A stretch of 64,000 nucleotides of DNA from Roseomonas sp. HF4 (GCF_005222755.1 NZ_STGD01000016.1:50115-114114), one strand, 5' to 3'; shown: positions 14,528 to 23,832, numbered from the stretch's first letter. Made by a program: numbers and translations. The notes: generated from the sequence alone by a model not told the origin.

Positions 14528-17263
14528 TCAATTCCCGAGCCTTTCCAGGATCGCCGGCACATGCACCTGGTCGCCCTTGTAGTTCCCCGTCAGCGCGTAC
14601 ATCACGAGGTTCGTCCCGAAGCGATACGCCAGCACGCGCTGCCGCGCGCCCCCGGGGATTGTCGCGTAGGGGTTCTGCCCGCGCGCATCCTGCGCCCAGG
14701 CTGCCGCCCAGTCGTGCCCGCCGATGATCACCGGGCTCACGCTGTCATTCGCCCGGTCCTGGTCGCGCGCCACCCACACCTGGCCGCCGCTGAACCGGCC
14801 GGGCAGGTCCTGCAGCAGGTAGAAGGCGCGCTTCAGCACATGGTCGTCGGGCACGGGCGCCAGCGGTGGCACCGCGAGGTCGCGTGTCACGCGCCGCAGC
14901 GCGGCCCGCGCGCCGGGGTTGAAGCCCTCGCCCGAGCCTTCGTCGCGCGTGTCCAGCAGGATGATCCCGCCATTGCGCATGAAGGCGTTGAGCGCCGCCG
15001 CCGCCGGCCCGTCCGGCACGCCGGCGTCGGGCAGCACGGGCCAATAGAGCAGCGGGTAGAAGGACAGGTCGTCGCGCCCGGGCACCACGGCATGGGGTTC
15101 GGCCAGCGTCGCCGCCGTGCGCCGGTTCATGAAGTCCGACAGGCCGAGCAGCCCCATGCGGGAGATCTCGTCCACCTGCGCGTCCCCGGTCACGACATAG
15201 CCGAGCCGCGCGGTCAGCGCCGCCGCGCCGTCGGGCTCCTGCGCCAATGCCGGCGCGCCGGCCAGCGCGCCCAGCACCGCCGCCGTCCGCGCCGCGCGCG
15301 ACCATTGCGTGCCGACCAGCCCGCGCTGCGCGAGCGAGACCAGCAGGTCCACCGCCAGCAGCAGCAGCGCCAGCGCCAGCAGCCAGGGCCCGATGTCGCG
15401 CTCGGCCGGCACGCCGCCGATCGGCTCGACGCGCGTGCCGGGGGGCAGCGCCCCGGCCTCCCGCGGCGGCGGCAGCTGCGCCGAGAGGTTGAGCGCGCGG
15501 CGCCAAGCCGCATCCTCCGCGCGGCCCGGCGTGCCGTACCAGCCGGGCGGATGGCGCGGGGAGGCCGCGGTCGCCTCCACCCGGTTCGCCGCCACGGGGG
15601 CCGCGGCCGGCGGCGCCGGGCCGAGCCGCCCGAAGCCGTCCAGGATCTCGAGCGGCGCCAGCGGCGTTTCACCCTCGGCGCCCTGCACGCCGGCCGACAG
15701 CGCCACCAGCCGCCGCAGCATGTCCACGAACAGCCCGGACAGCGGCAGGTTCGACCATTCGGCATTGGCGGTGACGTGGAACAGCACGATCCGTCCCTGG
15801 CCGCGCGCGACATGCGTGACCAGCGGCGTGCCGTCCGCGAGCCTCGCCCAGGACCGTTCGGTCAGGCGGGGCGAGGGCTCGGCCAGCACCTGGCGCTCGA
15901 TCGTCACCTCGGCCGGCGGCGTGAGGCCGGCGAAGGGGGAACCCTCCGGGAAGGGTGCCAGCGCCTGCGGCCGGTCCCAGGAGAGTGCGCCGCCCAATTG
16001 CCGTTCCCCGGCGCGCAGCGCCACCGGCAGGAGCGGGTCGGGGCGTTCGGCGAGCCGCGGGCCGGCGAAGCGGATCAGCATGCCGCCCTGCTCGACCCAG
16101 CGGGCCAGCGCCTCGCGCTCGCGGCCCTCGGGCACCTCGCGGTCGGCCAGCACCAGCACGGCGAGTTGCCGTGCCAGCAGCGCCTCGGGCGTGCCGCGCC
16201 GGATCTCGGCATAGGGGGCGAGCGCGCGGTCGAGGTAGAACAGGTCGCCCGTCAGCGGCGCATCGGCGGTGGTCTCGAGCGCGGCGGACAGCCCAACCGG
16301 GCGGCGGCGGAAGCGTTCGTCCAGCAGCACCGTGCCCGCCGCGCCCGCCTCGGGCTCCAGGTCGAGGCGCACCACCTGGTTGCGGATCTCGATCGGCAGG
16401 TCCATCGCCGCCTCGGCCTCGGTCGCGCCGGCCGCGAAGGGCAGCGTGGCCGAGGCGATCGCCCTTCCATCCGCGGTGCGGGCGAGCACGGTCGCCTCGG
16501 TCGGCGCCGCGACGGGGGTCTGGAGCACGCGGAGCACCAGCCGGTCCGCTTCCGCGCGCGGCGGCGGCAGCACGCGCACCGGGCGCGCCTCGGCGCGCGC
16601 GACCGTCAGCGGCCCGGCCGCGGCCAGCGCGCCCGACAGCGCGGCGAAGCCATCCGTGCCGTGCTCGACGCCATCGGCCACGTAGACGGTCGCGATCGGG
16701 CCCGGGGTCGCCACGCGGAACGCCTCGAAGGCCGCGAGCGCCGCCGCGCGGTCGGGCGCCCAGGCGCGCGGGCGGAGCGCGGCGAGGCGCGCCCGCGCTT
16801 CCTCCGCCGGCATAAGGGCGCTGGCGGCGATGGCCTCGCCGGTCTCGGGCGGCGCGGTGGGCAGCAGCGCAACGCGCCGGCCTTCCCGCCCCGCGGCCTC
16901 CAGCGCGCCGGCGGCGGCGGCCACGCGGGCCGGCCAGTCGGGCGCGGCAGCCCAGCCATCGTCCAGGACCAGCAGCAGCGGCCCGGCGCCGCCACCGCCG
17001 CCGACCGGCTGCCAGACCGGCCGCGCGAGGCCCAGGACCAGCAGCGCCGCCGCCGCCAGGCGCAGCAGCAGCAGCCACCAGGGCGTGCGGTGCGGCGTCT
17101 CCTCGACCGGCGGCAGGTCCTGCAGCAGCCGCAGCGCGGGGAAGGCCTGGCTGCGCGGCGCCGGCGGGCTCACGCGCAGGAGCCACCAGAGCACCGGCAG
17201 CGCGGGCAGGGCCAGCAGCAGCCAGGGCGCCGCGAAGGCGAGCGGCCCAACCTGCCACATCAT
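14528..17263 (-). CDS. DUF4159 / BatA-like large membrane protein
   Basis: A 911-residue inner-membrane protein. The N-terminus (MWQVGPLAFAAPWLLLALPALPVLWWL then a second helix near residue 60) is the BatA-type aerotolerance N-domain. The middle has a degenerate vWA-like region (LLLVLDDGWAAAPDW). Another helix pair near residue 700 (WLLALALLLLAVDLLVSLA) leads to the C-terminal DUF4159 domain (LSFYPLLYWPVLPDAG, GGIILLDTRDEG). The start ATG at 17263 overlaps the DUF58 stop (ATGA). The family sits with MoxR ATPases; a role in envelope protein assembly or stress is likely but unproven. Confidence 0.85.
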   Translation of the reverse strand: MMWQVGPLAFAAPWLLLALPALPVLWWLLRVSPPAPRSQAFPALRLLQDLPPVEETPHRTPWWLLLLRLAAAALLVLGLARPVWQPVGGGGGAGPLLLVLDDGWAAAPDWPARVAAAAGALEAAGREGRRVALLPTAPPETGEAIAASALMPAEEARARLAALRPRAWAPDRAAALAAFEAFRVATPGPIATVYVADGVEHGTDGFAALSGALAAAGPLTVARAEARPVRVLPPPRAEADRLVLRVLQTPVAAPTEATVLARTADGRAIASATLPFAAGATEAEAAMDLPIEIRNQVVRLDLEPEAGAAGTVLLDERFRRRPVGLSAALETTADAPLTGDLFYLDRALAPYAEIRRGTPEALLARQLAVLVLADREVPEGREREALARWVEQGGMLIRFAGPRLAERPDPLLPVALRAGERQLGGALSWDRPQALAPFPEGSPFAGLTPPAEVTIERQVLAEPSPRLTERSWARLADGTPLVTHVARGQGRIVLFHVTANAEWSNLPLSGLFVDMLRRLVALSAGVQGAEGETPLAPLEILDGFGRLGPAPPAAAPVAANRVEATAASPRHPPGWYGTPGRAEDAAWRRALNLSAQLPPPREAGALPPGTRVEPIGGVPAERDIGPWLLALALLLLAVDLLVSLAQRGLVGTQWSRAARTAAVLGALAGAPALAQEPDGAAALTARLGYVVTGDAQVDEISRMGLLGLSDFMNRRTAATLAEPHAVVPGRDDLSFYPLLYWPVLPDAGVPDGPAAAALNAFMRNGGIILLDTRDEGSGEGFNPGARAALRRVTRDLAVPPLAPVPDDHVLKRAFYLLQDLPGRFSGGQVWVARDQDRANDSVSPVIIGGHDWAAAWAQDARGQNPYATIPGGARQRVLAYRFGTNLVMYALTGNYKGDQVHVPAILERLGN

Positions 17264-18126
17264 GCGGGCGCCAGCCGGCGATGCAGCGCGAGCAGCGCGG
17301 CCTCGGGCGGCTGGTCCGTGCGGTGCGTGGCGAAGGACCACCCCGCCCCGGCCGCGATCGCGGCCAGCCCTTCGCGATGCCGCGCGAGCCGTTCCTCATA
17401 GAGCGCGCGCACGCCCTCGACGCGCGGCACCAGCGCGTGCTCCGCGCCGGCCACGGCCTCGAAGCGGATGCGTCCGGAAAAGGGCAGCGTCTCCTCCGCG
17501 GGATCGAGCACCTGCACCAGATGGCCCCGGACCGAGCGCGATGCCAGCGCCGCGACCGCGTTGCGCGTCTCCTGCAGGGGCGCCAGGAAATCGCCCACCA
17601 GCACGGCGCGCGCGTGGCGAGGCACGCGGTCGTCCTCGGGCGCCAGCGCCTGGCGCGGCAGCGCCTCGGCCAGCGCGGCCAGCGCGCCCCGGCCGGTGAA
17701 GGCGCGCGGCAGGCCGAACAGCCGGACGCGTTCCCCGCCGCGGAACATCAGCGCGGCCAGCGCGAGGACCAACAATTCGGCGCGGAAGCGCTTCTCCGGC
17801 AGGTCGCGGCTGCTGCGCCACGCCATCCCCGGCCCACCCTGGCACCAGAGGGCGACGGTCTGCGCCGCCTCCCATTCGGTCTCGCGCACGAACAGCCGGT
17901 CGGACTTGGCCGATTGCCGCCAGTCGACCCGCGCCGCAGCGTCGCCCGCGACATAGGGGCGGAACTGCCAGAAGGCGTCGCCCTGGCCCGGGCGGCGGCG
18001 GCCATGGACGCCCTGCATGACGGTCGCGGCCACGCGCTCGGCCTGCACCACCAGCGGCGGCAGCGTGGCGCCGAGCGCCTCGGCCCAGGGGACCGCGACC
18101 GAGACGGCGGGCCTGGTATCGGCCAC
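17260..18126 (-). CDS. DUF58 domain protein
   Basis: A 288-residue protein of the DUF58 family, partner of MoxR AAA ATPases. The signature region is GRRRPGQGDAFWQFRPYVAGD followed by DWRQSAKSDRLFVRETEWE (residues 42-85), the conserved core with R-x-Y and D-x-R-x2-A elements. The remainder is a vWA-like fold (AVLVGDFLAP). No membrane helices are evident. Its stop overlaps the DUF4159 start, and its start follows the MoxR stop by one base, so all three are coupled. It probably acts as substrate or adaptor of the MoxR ATPase. Confidence 0.88.
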   Translation of the reverse strand: MADTRPAVSVAVPWAEALGATLPPLVVQAERVAATVMQGVHGRRRPGQGDAFWQFRPYVAGDAAARVDWRQSAKSDRLFVRETEWEAAQTVALWCQGGPGMAWRSSRDLPEKRFRAELLVLALAALMFRGGERVRLFGLPRAFTGRGALAALAEALPRQALAPEDDRVPRHARAVLVGDFLAPLQETRNAVAALASRSVRGHLVQVLDPAEETLPFSGRIRFEAVAGAEHALVPRVEGVRALYEERLARHREGLAAIAAGAGWSFATHRTDQPPEAALLALHRRLAPA

Positions 18127-18127
18127 G

Positions 18128-19132
18128 CTAGGCCACGCTCTCCCGCAGGCGGTCGATCACCTCGGACAGCCGGACGCCGTCCGCCCGCGCCGCGAAGGTG
18201 AGCGCCATGCGGTGGCGCAGCACGGGCTCGGCCAGCGCGACCACGTCGTCCACGCTGGGGGAGAGCCTGCCGTCGAGCAGCGCCCGCGCACGCGTCGCCA
18301 GCATCAGCGCCTGCGCCGCGCGCGGCCCCGGCCCCCAGGCGAGGTTCTGCCGCACGGCATCGAGCGGCGTCGTCTCCGGCCGCGCGCCGCGCACGAGGCG
18401 CAGGATCGCGTCCAGCACCTGCTCGCCCACGGGGATGCGGCGGATCAGCGCCTGCGCCGCCATCAGCTCCGCGCCGGTCATGGCCTGGGCGGGCTTCGCT
18501 TCCCGCGCGCCGGTGGTGGCCAGCAGCATGGCGCGCTCGGCCGCTTCCTCCGGGTAGCCGACCTCGACCTCGAGCAGGAAGCGGTCGAGTTGCGCCTCGG
18601 GCAGCGGGTAGGTGCCTTCCTGCTCGATCGGGTTCTGCGTCGCCAGCACGTGGAAGGGCGCGGGCAGCGCGTGGATCTCGCCACCGATCGCGACGCGCTG
18701 TTCCTGCATCGCCTGCAGCAGCGCCGACTGCGTGCGGGGCGATGCGCGGTTGATCTCGTCCGCCATCAGCAGCTGGCAGAAGATCGGACCCTTGATGAAG
18801 CGGAAGGCGCGCTTGCCGTGCGCGTCCTCCTCCAACACCTCGCTCCCCAGGATGTCGGCGGGCATCAGGTCCGGCGTGAACTGCACGCGCCTGGCATCGA
18901 GGCCGACCACGGTGCCGAGCGTGTCCACGAGCTTGGTCTTGCCGAGCCCCGGCACGCCCACCAGCAGCACGTGGCCGCCGGACAGCAGGGTGACCAGCAC
19001 CTGGTCGACCACCCTCTCCTGCCCGAAGATCACGCGGCCCACGGCCTCGCGCACCCGGGCCAGCCGGGCGCCCAGCGCCTCGACCTCCGAGACGAGCCTC
19101 GCAGGATCCTCGGTCTCGGCCACTTCAATCAT
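18128..19132 (-). CDS. MoxR-type AAA+ ATPase
   Basis: A 334-residue cytoplasmic ATPase. Walker A is GVPGLGKT (residues 59-66), Walker B is in CQLLMADEINRASP, and sensor 1 is in FHVLATQNPIEQEGTYPLPEAQLDRF, the MoxR hallmark. MoxR proteins act as chaperones that insert cofactors or mature complexes together with vWA/DUF58 partners, both encoded just downstream. The ATG at 19132 is preferred because the preceding 25 codons have no homology-like character. It heads the minus-strand cluster and is divergent from the DUF1285 gene, so the promoter lies in 19133-19240. Confidence 0.92.
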   Translation of the reverse strand: MIEVAETEDPARLVSEVEALGARLARVREAVGRVIFGQERVVDQVLVTLLSGGHVLLVGVPGLGKTKLVDTLGTVVGLDARRVQFTPDLMPADILGSEVLEEDAHGKRAFRFIKGPIFCQLLMADEINRASPRTQSALLQAMQEQRVAIGGEIHALPAPFHVLATQNPIEQEGTYPLPEAQLDRFLLEVEVGYPEEAAERAMLLATTGAREAKPAQAMTGAELMAAQALIRRIPVGEQVLDAILRLVRGARPETTPLDAVRQNLAWGPGPRAAQALMLATRARALLDGRLSPSVDDVVALAEPVLRHRMALTFAARADGVRLSEVIDRLRESVA

Positions 19133-19240
19133 GCGGGCAGGACTCCCTATATGACGGGGGCGGAAGCGCGCCGGCCGGTGCCACCCTCGATTCGGATTAG
19201 CTCGCATCGGCCACGCTCAGTGCAAGGGCTGCGATTGGCA

Positions 19241-19828
19241 ATGATGCTGCACGGCATGCAAAAGACGGCGACCGGCAGCCCCCCGGCGGGGGCGGTGCTG
19301 GCGCGCGCGAAGATGGAGTGCGGCGACTACGCGATCCGCATCGGTCGCGACGGCACCTGGTACTACCGCGACAGCCCGATCCAGCGGAAGCCGCTGGTCT
19401 GTCTGTTCGCCTCGGTGCTGCGGCGCGCCGAGGACGGCAGCTACTGGCTGGAAACCCCAGCCGAGCGCGGCCGGATCGAGGTCGAGGACGCGCCCTTCAT
19501 GGCGGTCGAGCTGTTCTGGCGGGACTGCGACTGCGGCTGCGCCGTACCGCAGCAATGCCTGACCTTCCGCACCAACCTCGACGAGATGGTGACCGCCGGG
19601 CGCGACCACCCGATTCGCGTCCACCTAGACCCCCGCACGCGCGAACCCCGCCCCTACGTGATGGTCCGCCCGGGCCTGGAGGCACGGATCAGCCGCGCCG
19701 TGTTCTACGAACTGGTCGCCCTGGCGCAGAGCGAGACCATCGACGGGCGGGAGGTGCTGGGCGTCTGGAGCGAGGGCGTGTTCTTCCCGATCGACGAGGC
19801 GCCGGCGATGGACCTCGCGGCGGATTGA
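19241..19828 (+). CDS. DUF1285 family protein with a Cys-rich insertion
   Basis: A 195-residue protein matching DUF1285: GDYAIRIGRDGTWYYRDSPI, RKPLVCLFASVLRR, YWLETPAERGRIEVEDAPF and GVWSEGVFFPIDE are all family blocks. Between AVELFWR and LTFRTNLDE there is an extra short loop with C-D-C-G-C and a fourth Cys four residues later, which could bind metal; this is unusual for the family as I know it. The function is unknown. The order MoxR cluster / DUF1285 / Nudix recurs in alphaproteobacteria. The start is uncertain: ATGs at 19241, 19244, 19256 and 19313 are in frame. Confidence 0.8.
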   Translation: MMLHGMQKTATGSPPAGAVLARAKMECGDYAIRIGRDGTWYYRDSPIQRKPLVCLFASVLRRAEDGSYWLETPAERGRIEVEDAPFMAVELFWRDCDCGCAVPQQCLTFRTNLDEMVTAGRDHPIRVHLDPRTREPRPYVMVRPGLEARISRAVFYELVALAQSETIDGREVLGVWSEGVFFPIDEAPAMDLAAD

Positions 19829-19930
19829 CGCCGCCACGGCCGGGGCGACGCCGGTAGCGTCCGAACGGCCCAGGCTTCCGCCGCCCGCCCCGCTGGACGC
19901 CGCGCCCTGGCGGCCCGAGATTGCCCGCCG

Positions 19931-20533
19931 ATGCTCTCCGCCACCGCCATCGCCGCCCGCCTCGCCGATCCCGCGGCGCTCCCGCGCGACCGCCCCTCCC
20001 CCGAGGACGACCTGGAGCGCGCCGCGCGCGCGGGCGGGCGCATCGTGCCGGCGGCGGTGCTCGTGCCGCTCGTGGCGCACCCCGAGCCCACGGTGCTGCT
20101 GACGCTGCGCTCGGCGCGGCTCACCTCCCATGCCGGCCAGGTCTCCTTTCCCGGCGGCCGGATGGAGGAGGGCGAGACCCCCGAGCAGGCCGCGCTGCGG
20201 GAGGCCGAGGAGGAAGTGGGCCTCGACCCTACCCTGCCGCGCATCCTGGGCCGCCTGCCGACGGTGCTGACCGGCACCGGCTACAGCATCACGCCGGTCG
20301 TCGCCTGGCTCGCGCCGCCGTTCGTGCTCCGCCACGACCCGAACGAGGTCGAGGAACCCTTCGAATACCCGCTGGCGCGGCTCGTGGACCCCGCGGCGCC
20401 GGAGCGGCGGCGGCAGGAATTCCGCGGCCGCGTGCGGGAATTCTGGGTCTGGCCGCATGAGCGCCATTACATCTGGGGCGCGACGGCATCGATGCTCGTG
20501 ACGCTGGCCGCCATCCTGCGCGCCAAGGATTAG
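19931..20533 (+). CDS. CoA pyrophosphatase-type Nudix hydrolase
   Basis: A 200-residue cytoplasmic hydrolase. The Nudix box spans residues 76-98: G-x5-E-x7-REUxEExGU, read as GRMEEGETPEQ then AALREAEEEVGL, with all metal-binding Glu present. The preceding SARLTSHAGQVSFPGG is the extra motif (UPF0035 type) of NudL/PCD1 enzymes that cleave CoA and its derivatives to phosphopantetheine and 3',5'-ADP. Normal length for the family. It follows DUF1285 by about 100 bases. Confidence 0.9.
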   Translation: MLSATAIAARLADPAALPRDRPSPEDDLERAARAGGRIVPAAVLVPLVAHPEPTVLLTLRSARLTSHAGQVSFPGGRMEEGETPEQAALREAEEEVGLDPTLPRILGRLPTVLTGTGYSITPVVAWLAPPFVLRHDPNEVEEPFEYPLARLVDPAAPERRRQEFRGRVREFWVWPHERHYIWGATASMLVTLAAILRAKD

Positions 20534-20777
20534 GGCAGCGCCCAGCCAGGCACGCGATGCCGTGGAGCCGTAGCCTTCCAGGGCGCGGCATCCGGCCGGA
20601 CGCCGCCCCGGGGCGAAGCCGCGACCGCGAGCGGCCGCCCCCCGATCCGTCCGCGCCGCCGGGACGCGGGGGCCACACCTGGAACGCGCAACGGTTTCCG
20701 CACCGGCCGACGGTCGCCATATGACCCCGGCAAGAACGGCCGCGCGCCCGCGGCCCCACGGAGAAAGGGAACGCCGC

Positions 20778-21284
20778 ATGGCCACCAGCACCGCCGCCGA
20801 ACGCCGCCTGCTCGGGGACGATTTCGACCTCGTGGCGCCCAGTCACTACCCCGCCCTCGCGGCCCTGTCGGCCGAGGAAGCGCTGGCGCTCGCCCGCACG
20901 CTGCGCGACCGCCGCAACCGGCTGCGGGACATGGTCCACGCCAACCGCCGCGCCCGCCGTGGCAAGGGGGAGATGCGCGCCGCCGCAGGCCACGACCCGG
21001 CGATGACCCGGCAGAAGCAGGCCTTCGCGGCGGCGCTGAAGCGGGTGAACCACCGCCTCGACATCCTGCACGGCGAAGCGCGCCGCGCCTGGCACGCCCA
21101 GGCGCTGAAGGACGCGCTGGCCCGCAAGCGCGCCGCCCGCGCCCACCACCCCGGCAGCGGCCAGTCCGCCGATGCCGGCATGCACGCCAAGCCCAGCCGC
21201 AAGCGCACCGTGCGGACGGACCCGCGGGAGATCGGGCGCGTGTCCCAGTTCGTCAGGAACGCGCAGGCGAAGCGCGACCGGTGA
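20778..21284 (+). CDS. Hypothetical basic alpha-helical protein
   Basis: A 168-residue protein of no family I recognise. It is rich in Arg, Ala and His and looks almost wholly helical: residues 30-60 (ALSAEEALALARTLRDRRNR), 75-115 (RQKQAFAAALKRVNHRLDIL) and a basic C-terminal tail (SRKRTVRTDPREIGRVSQFV). A clear ribosome site, AGAAAGGGA, lies before the ATG. The charge suggests nucleic-acid or ribosome contact, but this is only an inference. The 244 bases upstream show no gene. Confidence 0.65.
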   Translation: MATSTAAERRLLGDDFDLVAPSHYPALAALSAEEALALARTLRDRRNRLRDMVHANRRARRGKGEMRAAAGHDPAMTRQKQAFAAALKRVNHRLDILHGEARRAWHAQALKDALARKRAARAHHPGSGQSADAGMHAKPSRKRTVRTDPREIGRVSQFVRNAQAKRDR

Positions 21285-21290
21285 CGGCGC

Positions 21291-21405
21291 GGGGGCGGCG
21301 CCCCTGCGGGAAAAGGGACTGAAAGGCCCGGCACCGCCGCGACGGGGCGCGCCGCCCCCCGCCGCCGCCGAGGGCCGAGCGGCCCTCGGACCCTGGACAG
21401 GGGTC
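21291..21405. repeat. Possible family 2 related hairpin region
   Basis: Holds the hairpins GGGGGCGGCGCCCC and GAGGGCCGAGCGGCCCTC about 85 bases apart, resembling the paired hairpins of family 2 (GGGGC...GCCCC and the AGGCC...GGCCT type), but with little other sequence match. It lies directly after the basic hypothetical gene and before a Bug receptor gene. Confidence 0.35.
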
Positions 21406-21470
21406 ATCTGGCCTTAACGGGAGCGGCAGGATATGTCCGCGCGGTGTCCATAACCGGGAGTTACAACGCC

Positions 21471-22445
21471 ATGACCACCCGCCGCACCCTCCTCGCCGCC
21501 GGCGCCGGCCTGCTCGCCGCGCCCGCGGTGAACGCCCAGGGGTCCTGGCCCGCGCGGCCCATCCGCATCATCGTCCCGTGGCCGCCCGGCGGCTCGACCG
21601 ACGTGCTGGTGCGCATCTACGCCGAACGCCTGCAGGCCGCCCTCGGCGCCAACATCGTGGTCGAGAACCGGCCCGGCGCCGGCGGCAACATCGGCATCGA
21701 CGCCACCGCCAAGGCGGCGCCCGACGGCTACACCATGGGCATCGCGTCCGTCGGCCACATGGTCATCAACCGCTACCTCTATTCGCGCCTGCCCTACGAC
21801 CCGGACCGCGACCTGATGCCCGTCGGCATCGCCTGGGACCTGCCGAATGTCGCGGTGGTCGCCGCGCAGCACAATCCGGCGCGGGCGCTGCAGGACTTCA
21901 TCACCTGGGGGAAGGCGAAGCCGCAGGGCATCTCCTACGGATCGCCGGGCGTCGGCACCACGCCACACCTCTCGGGCGCGCTGTTCTGCGCGCGCACGGG
22001 CATCGAGGGCACGCACGTCCCCTTCCGCGGCGCGGCGCAGACCATCCCGGCGATGCTCTCGGGCGACCTCGACTTCGCGCTCGACAACCTCGCCTCCTAC
22101 GTGCCGGTCATCGGGGAGGGCCGCATGCGCGCGCTGGCCGTCACCTCCGCCACCCGCTGGCCGACGCTGCCCGACATCCCCACCATGGCCGAGGCGGGGG
22201 TGCCGAACTTCGTCATCTCCTCCTGGCAGGGCTTCGTCTTCCCGGCCGGGACGCCGGCCACGGTCATCTCCCGCGTCAGCGAGGCGCTGCGCGCCATCGT
22301 GGCGGAGGACGCCTTCAAGGAACGCTTCCTGCGCGCGGGCTCGCTCGCCGTCTGGACCTCCGCCGAGGACTTCAAGGCGCGCGCCGAGCGCGAGCGGGCG
22401 CTGTGGCAGGATGCGGTGCGCATCTCGGGCGCCAGGCTCGACTGA
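21471..22445 (+). CDS. Bug/TctC family periplasmic substrate-binding receptor
   Basis: A 324-residue periplasmic receptor, paralogous to the one at 6231-7208. The signal MTTRRTLLAAGAGLLAAPAV has an RR pair, with cleavage near NAQ-G. Family blocks are RIIVPWPPGGSTDVLVRIY, IVVENRPGAGGNIGIDATAK, APDGYTMGI and THVPFRGAAQTIPAMLSGDLD. No tctAB membrane genes are adjacent, so it is another orphan receptor with unknown carboxylate ligand. The ATG at 21471 has GGGAG upstream; earlier in-frame codons would add a non-signal leader. A family 3 repeat starts right after the stop. Confidence 0.9.
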   Translation: MTTRRTLLAAGAGLLAAPAVNAQGSWPARPIRIIVPWPPGGSTDVLVRIYAERLQAALGANIVVENRPGAGGNIGIDATAKAAPDGYTMGIASVGHMVINRYLYSRLPYDPDRDLMPVGIAWDLPNVAVVAAQHNPARALQDFITWGKAKPQGISYGSPGVGTTPHLSGALFCARTGIEGTHVPFRGAAQTIPAMLSGDLDFALDNLASYVPVIGEGRMRALAVTSATRWPTLPDIPTMAEAGVPNFVISSWQGFVFPAGTPATVISRVSEALRAIVAEDAFKERFLRAGSLAVWTSAEDFKARAERERALWQDAVRISGARLD

Positions 22446-22712
22446 GACCTGGCGCACGAAGGTTTCACCTTCGTGGCCCTCATGCCGGCGGTCGAAGTCT
22501 TCGACCGCCGGCATTCGTTCTTTCCTGCCCTCAGACGCCGGGCGGAAACCTCCGGTTTCCTTGGCTTCGTGCAAGGAACACGGTGCAAGGAGCACGCCTC
22601 CGGCGTGACGCCTTACGTCCGGCGGGGCGCATTCGCGGCCTCGATCCTTCGGGCCGAAAGCACCCGGACGCCGGGCGGGCCGCACGCCAGAACGTGGTGC
22701 GCCTGGCATGAC
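22446..22712. repeat. Palindromic repeat family 3, long copy
   Basis: Starts CCTGGCGCACGAAGG TTTC with the 10-bp stem GCACGAAGGT/ACCTTCGTG, then has a second strong stem around TTCGACCGCCGGCA, CAGACGCCGGGCGG, GGATCCTTCGGGCCG-like segments, and ends GTGCGCCTGGCAT. It shares its ends and several blocks with 6083-6232. No gene is visible in this 300-base gap. Confidence 0.7.
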
Positions 22713-22746
22713 CAAGGGCGGGGGCGGGAACGTCCCCCCGCCCCTC

Positions 22747-23769
22747 CTACTTCTCGCAGCGAACGAACACGGTGCTCGGATGCGCGCGCTCGCCCACCTC
22801 GGCGGCGCCGCGCTCATCGCCGGGGCTGTCGCGCATCACGGGCGTCACGCCGTTGCGGCGGAGGAAGTCCACCGCCTCGCTGCCGCGCACCGCGAAATTC
22901 ACGTTCTGCGGGATGTCGCCGGTGCGCTGCGCGATGCGGGCCGCGTTCAGCTTCGAGACCACGACGCCCACGACATTGCCCTGGCGGTCGAGCAGCGGCC
23001 CGCCGGAATTGCCCTGCTGCACCGGCGCGCTGATCTGGAACTGCGTCGGGTTGTCGCCGAGGCCCGACAGCGCGCTCACCTCCCCCGTCGTCAGCGTGGG
23101 GCCCGAGGACAGCAGCCCCGCCAGCGGAAACCCGTAGGTCACGACGCCTTCCCCGCGGCGCACGGGATTGGACCGGAAGGCGAGCACCGGGCCAGGGTCG
23201 CCCTCCACGCGCAGCAGCGCGAGGTCGCGCCGCGCGTCCGCCGCCGGCACGCGCGCGTCGAGCATGCGGCCCTCGGCCGTGCGAACCTGCACGCGCTGGC
23301 AGCCGTCCACCACATGCTGGTTCGTCAGCACCGCCGAGGCGCCCACCACGAAGCCCGTGCCGGTCGAGGTGCGGACCGCGCCGCCGGGCCGGGGCGGCGC
23401 GGGCGGCACGGCGGCGGCCGGTGCCGGGCCGCGCGCCGCCGCGGCGTCGAGCGCCATGGGCACGGTGCGGTTGGCGCAGATGTCGACGTTGCGCCGCACC
23501 ACTTCCTGGCCTGTCTGCAGCACGAGCCGCAGGTCGAAGGCGCAACCCGCGCCGGAGGACGGGCGCAGCGCGAAGCCCGCCCCGGGCGCGAGCGGCCCGC
23601 GGTTCAGGATGTTGACGCCCCAGTCCGTGCGGCCGTGGCGCACGGCGTGCAACGCCGTGGCCGGTTCCGCGGTGCCGTTCAGCACGCGGAAGGGTTCGGT
23701 CTGCGCGCGCGCGGCGGGCGCGGCCAGGAGGATCGGGACCGACAGGGCAGCGGCGAGGAGGCGGCGCAT
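22747..23769 (-). CDS. Secreted trypsin-like serine protease with N-terminal domain shared with its neighbour
   Basis: A 340-residue exported protein. The signal peptide is MRRLLAAALSVPILLAAPAA. Residues 25-105 form a small Cys-containing domain (FRVLNGTAEPATAL, DWGVNILNRGPLAPG, CAFDLRL, VDIC). A Pro/Ala linker precedes a trypsin/DegP-type domain with the triad His152 (TNQHVV), Asp182 (RRDLALLRV) and Ser255 (GNSGGPLL), so it should be active. No PDZ domain is present. The N-terminal domain recurs as the separate protein encoded at 23833-24216. The start at 23769 begins the signal; 23778 is an alternative. Confidence 0.85.
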   Translation of the reverse strand: MRRLLAAALSVPILLAAPAARAQTEPFRVLNGTAEPATALHAVRHGRTDWGVNILNRGPLAPGAGFALRPSSGAGCAFDLRLVLQTGQEVVRRNVDICANRTVPMALDAAAARGPAPAAAVPPAPPRPGGAVRTSTGTGFVVGASAVLTNQHVVDGCQRVQVRTAEGRMLDARVPAADARRDLALLRVEGDPGPVLAFRSNPVRRGEGVVTYGFPLAGLLSSGPTLTTGEVSALSGLGDNPTQFQISAPVQQGNSGGPLLDRQGNVVGVVVSKLNAARIAQRTGDIPQNVNFAVRGSEAVDFLRRNGVTPVMRDSPGDERGAAEVGERAHPSTVFVRCEK

Positions 23770-23832
23770 GGCAGGCATCATGTCGGGGCCGCGCCGGGGC
23801 AAGTCAATCGGTGCGACGCGGGCAACGCGCGG

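Noticed and set aside
11233..14727. A 1164-codon plus-strand frame across the ankyrin and amidotransferase-like genes
   Set aside because: Shadow frame; it runs through repeats and shows no protein-like features, and the minus-strand genes fit known families.
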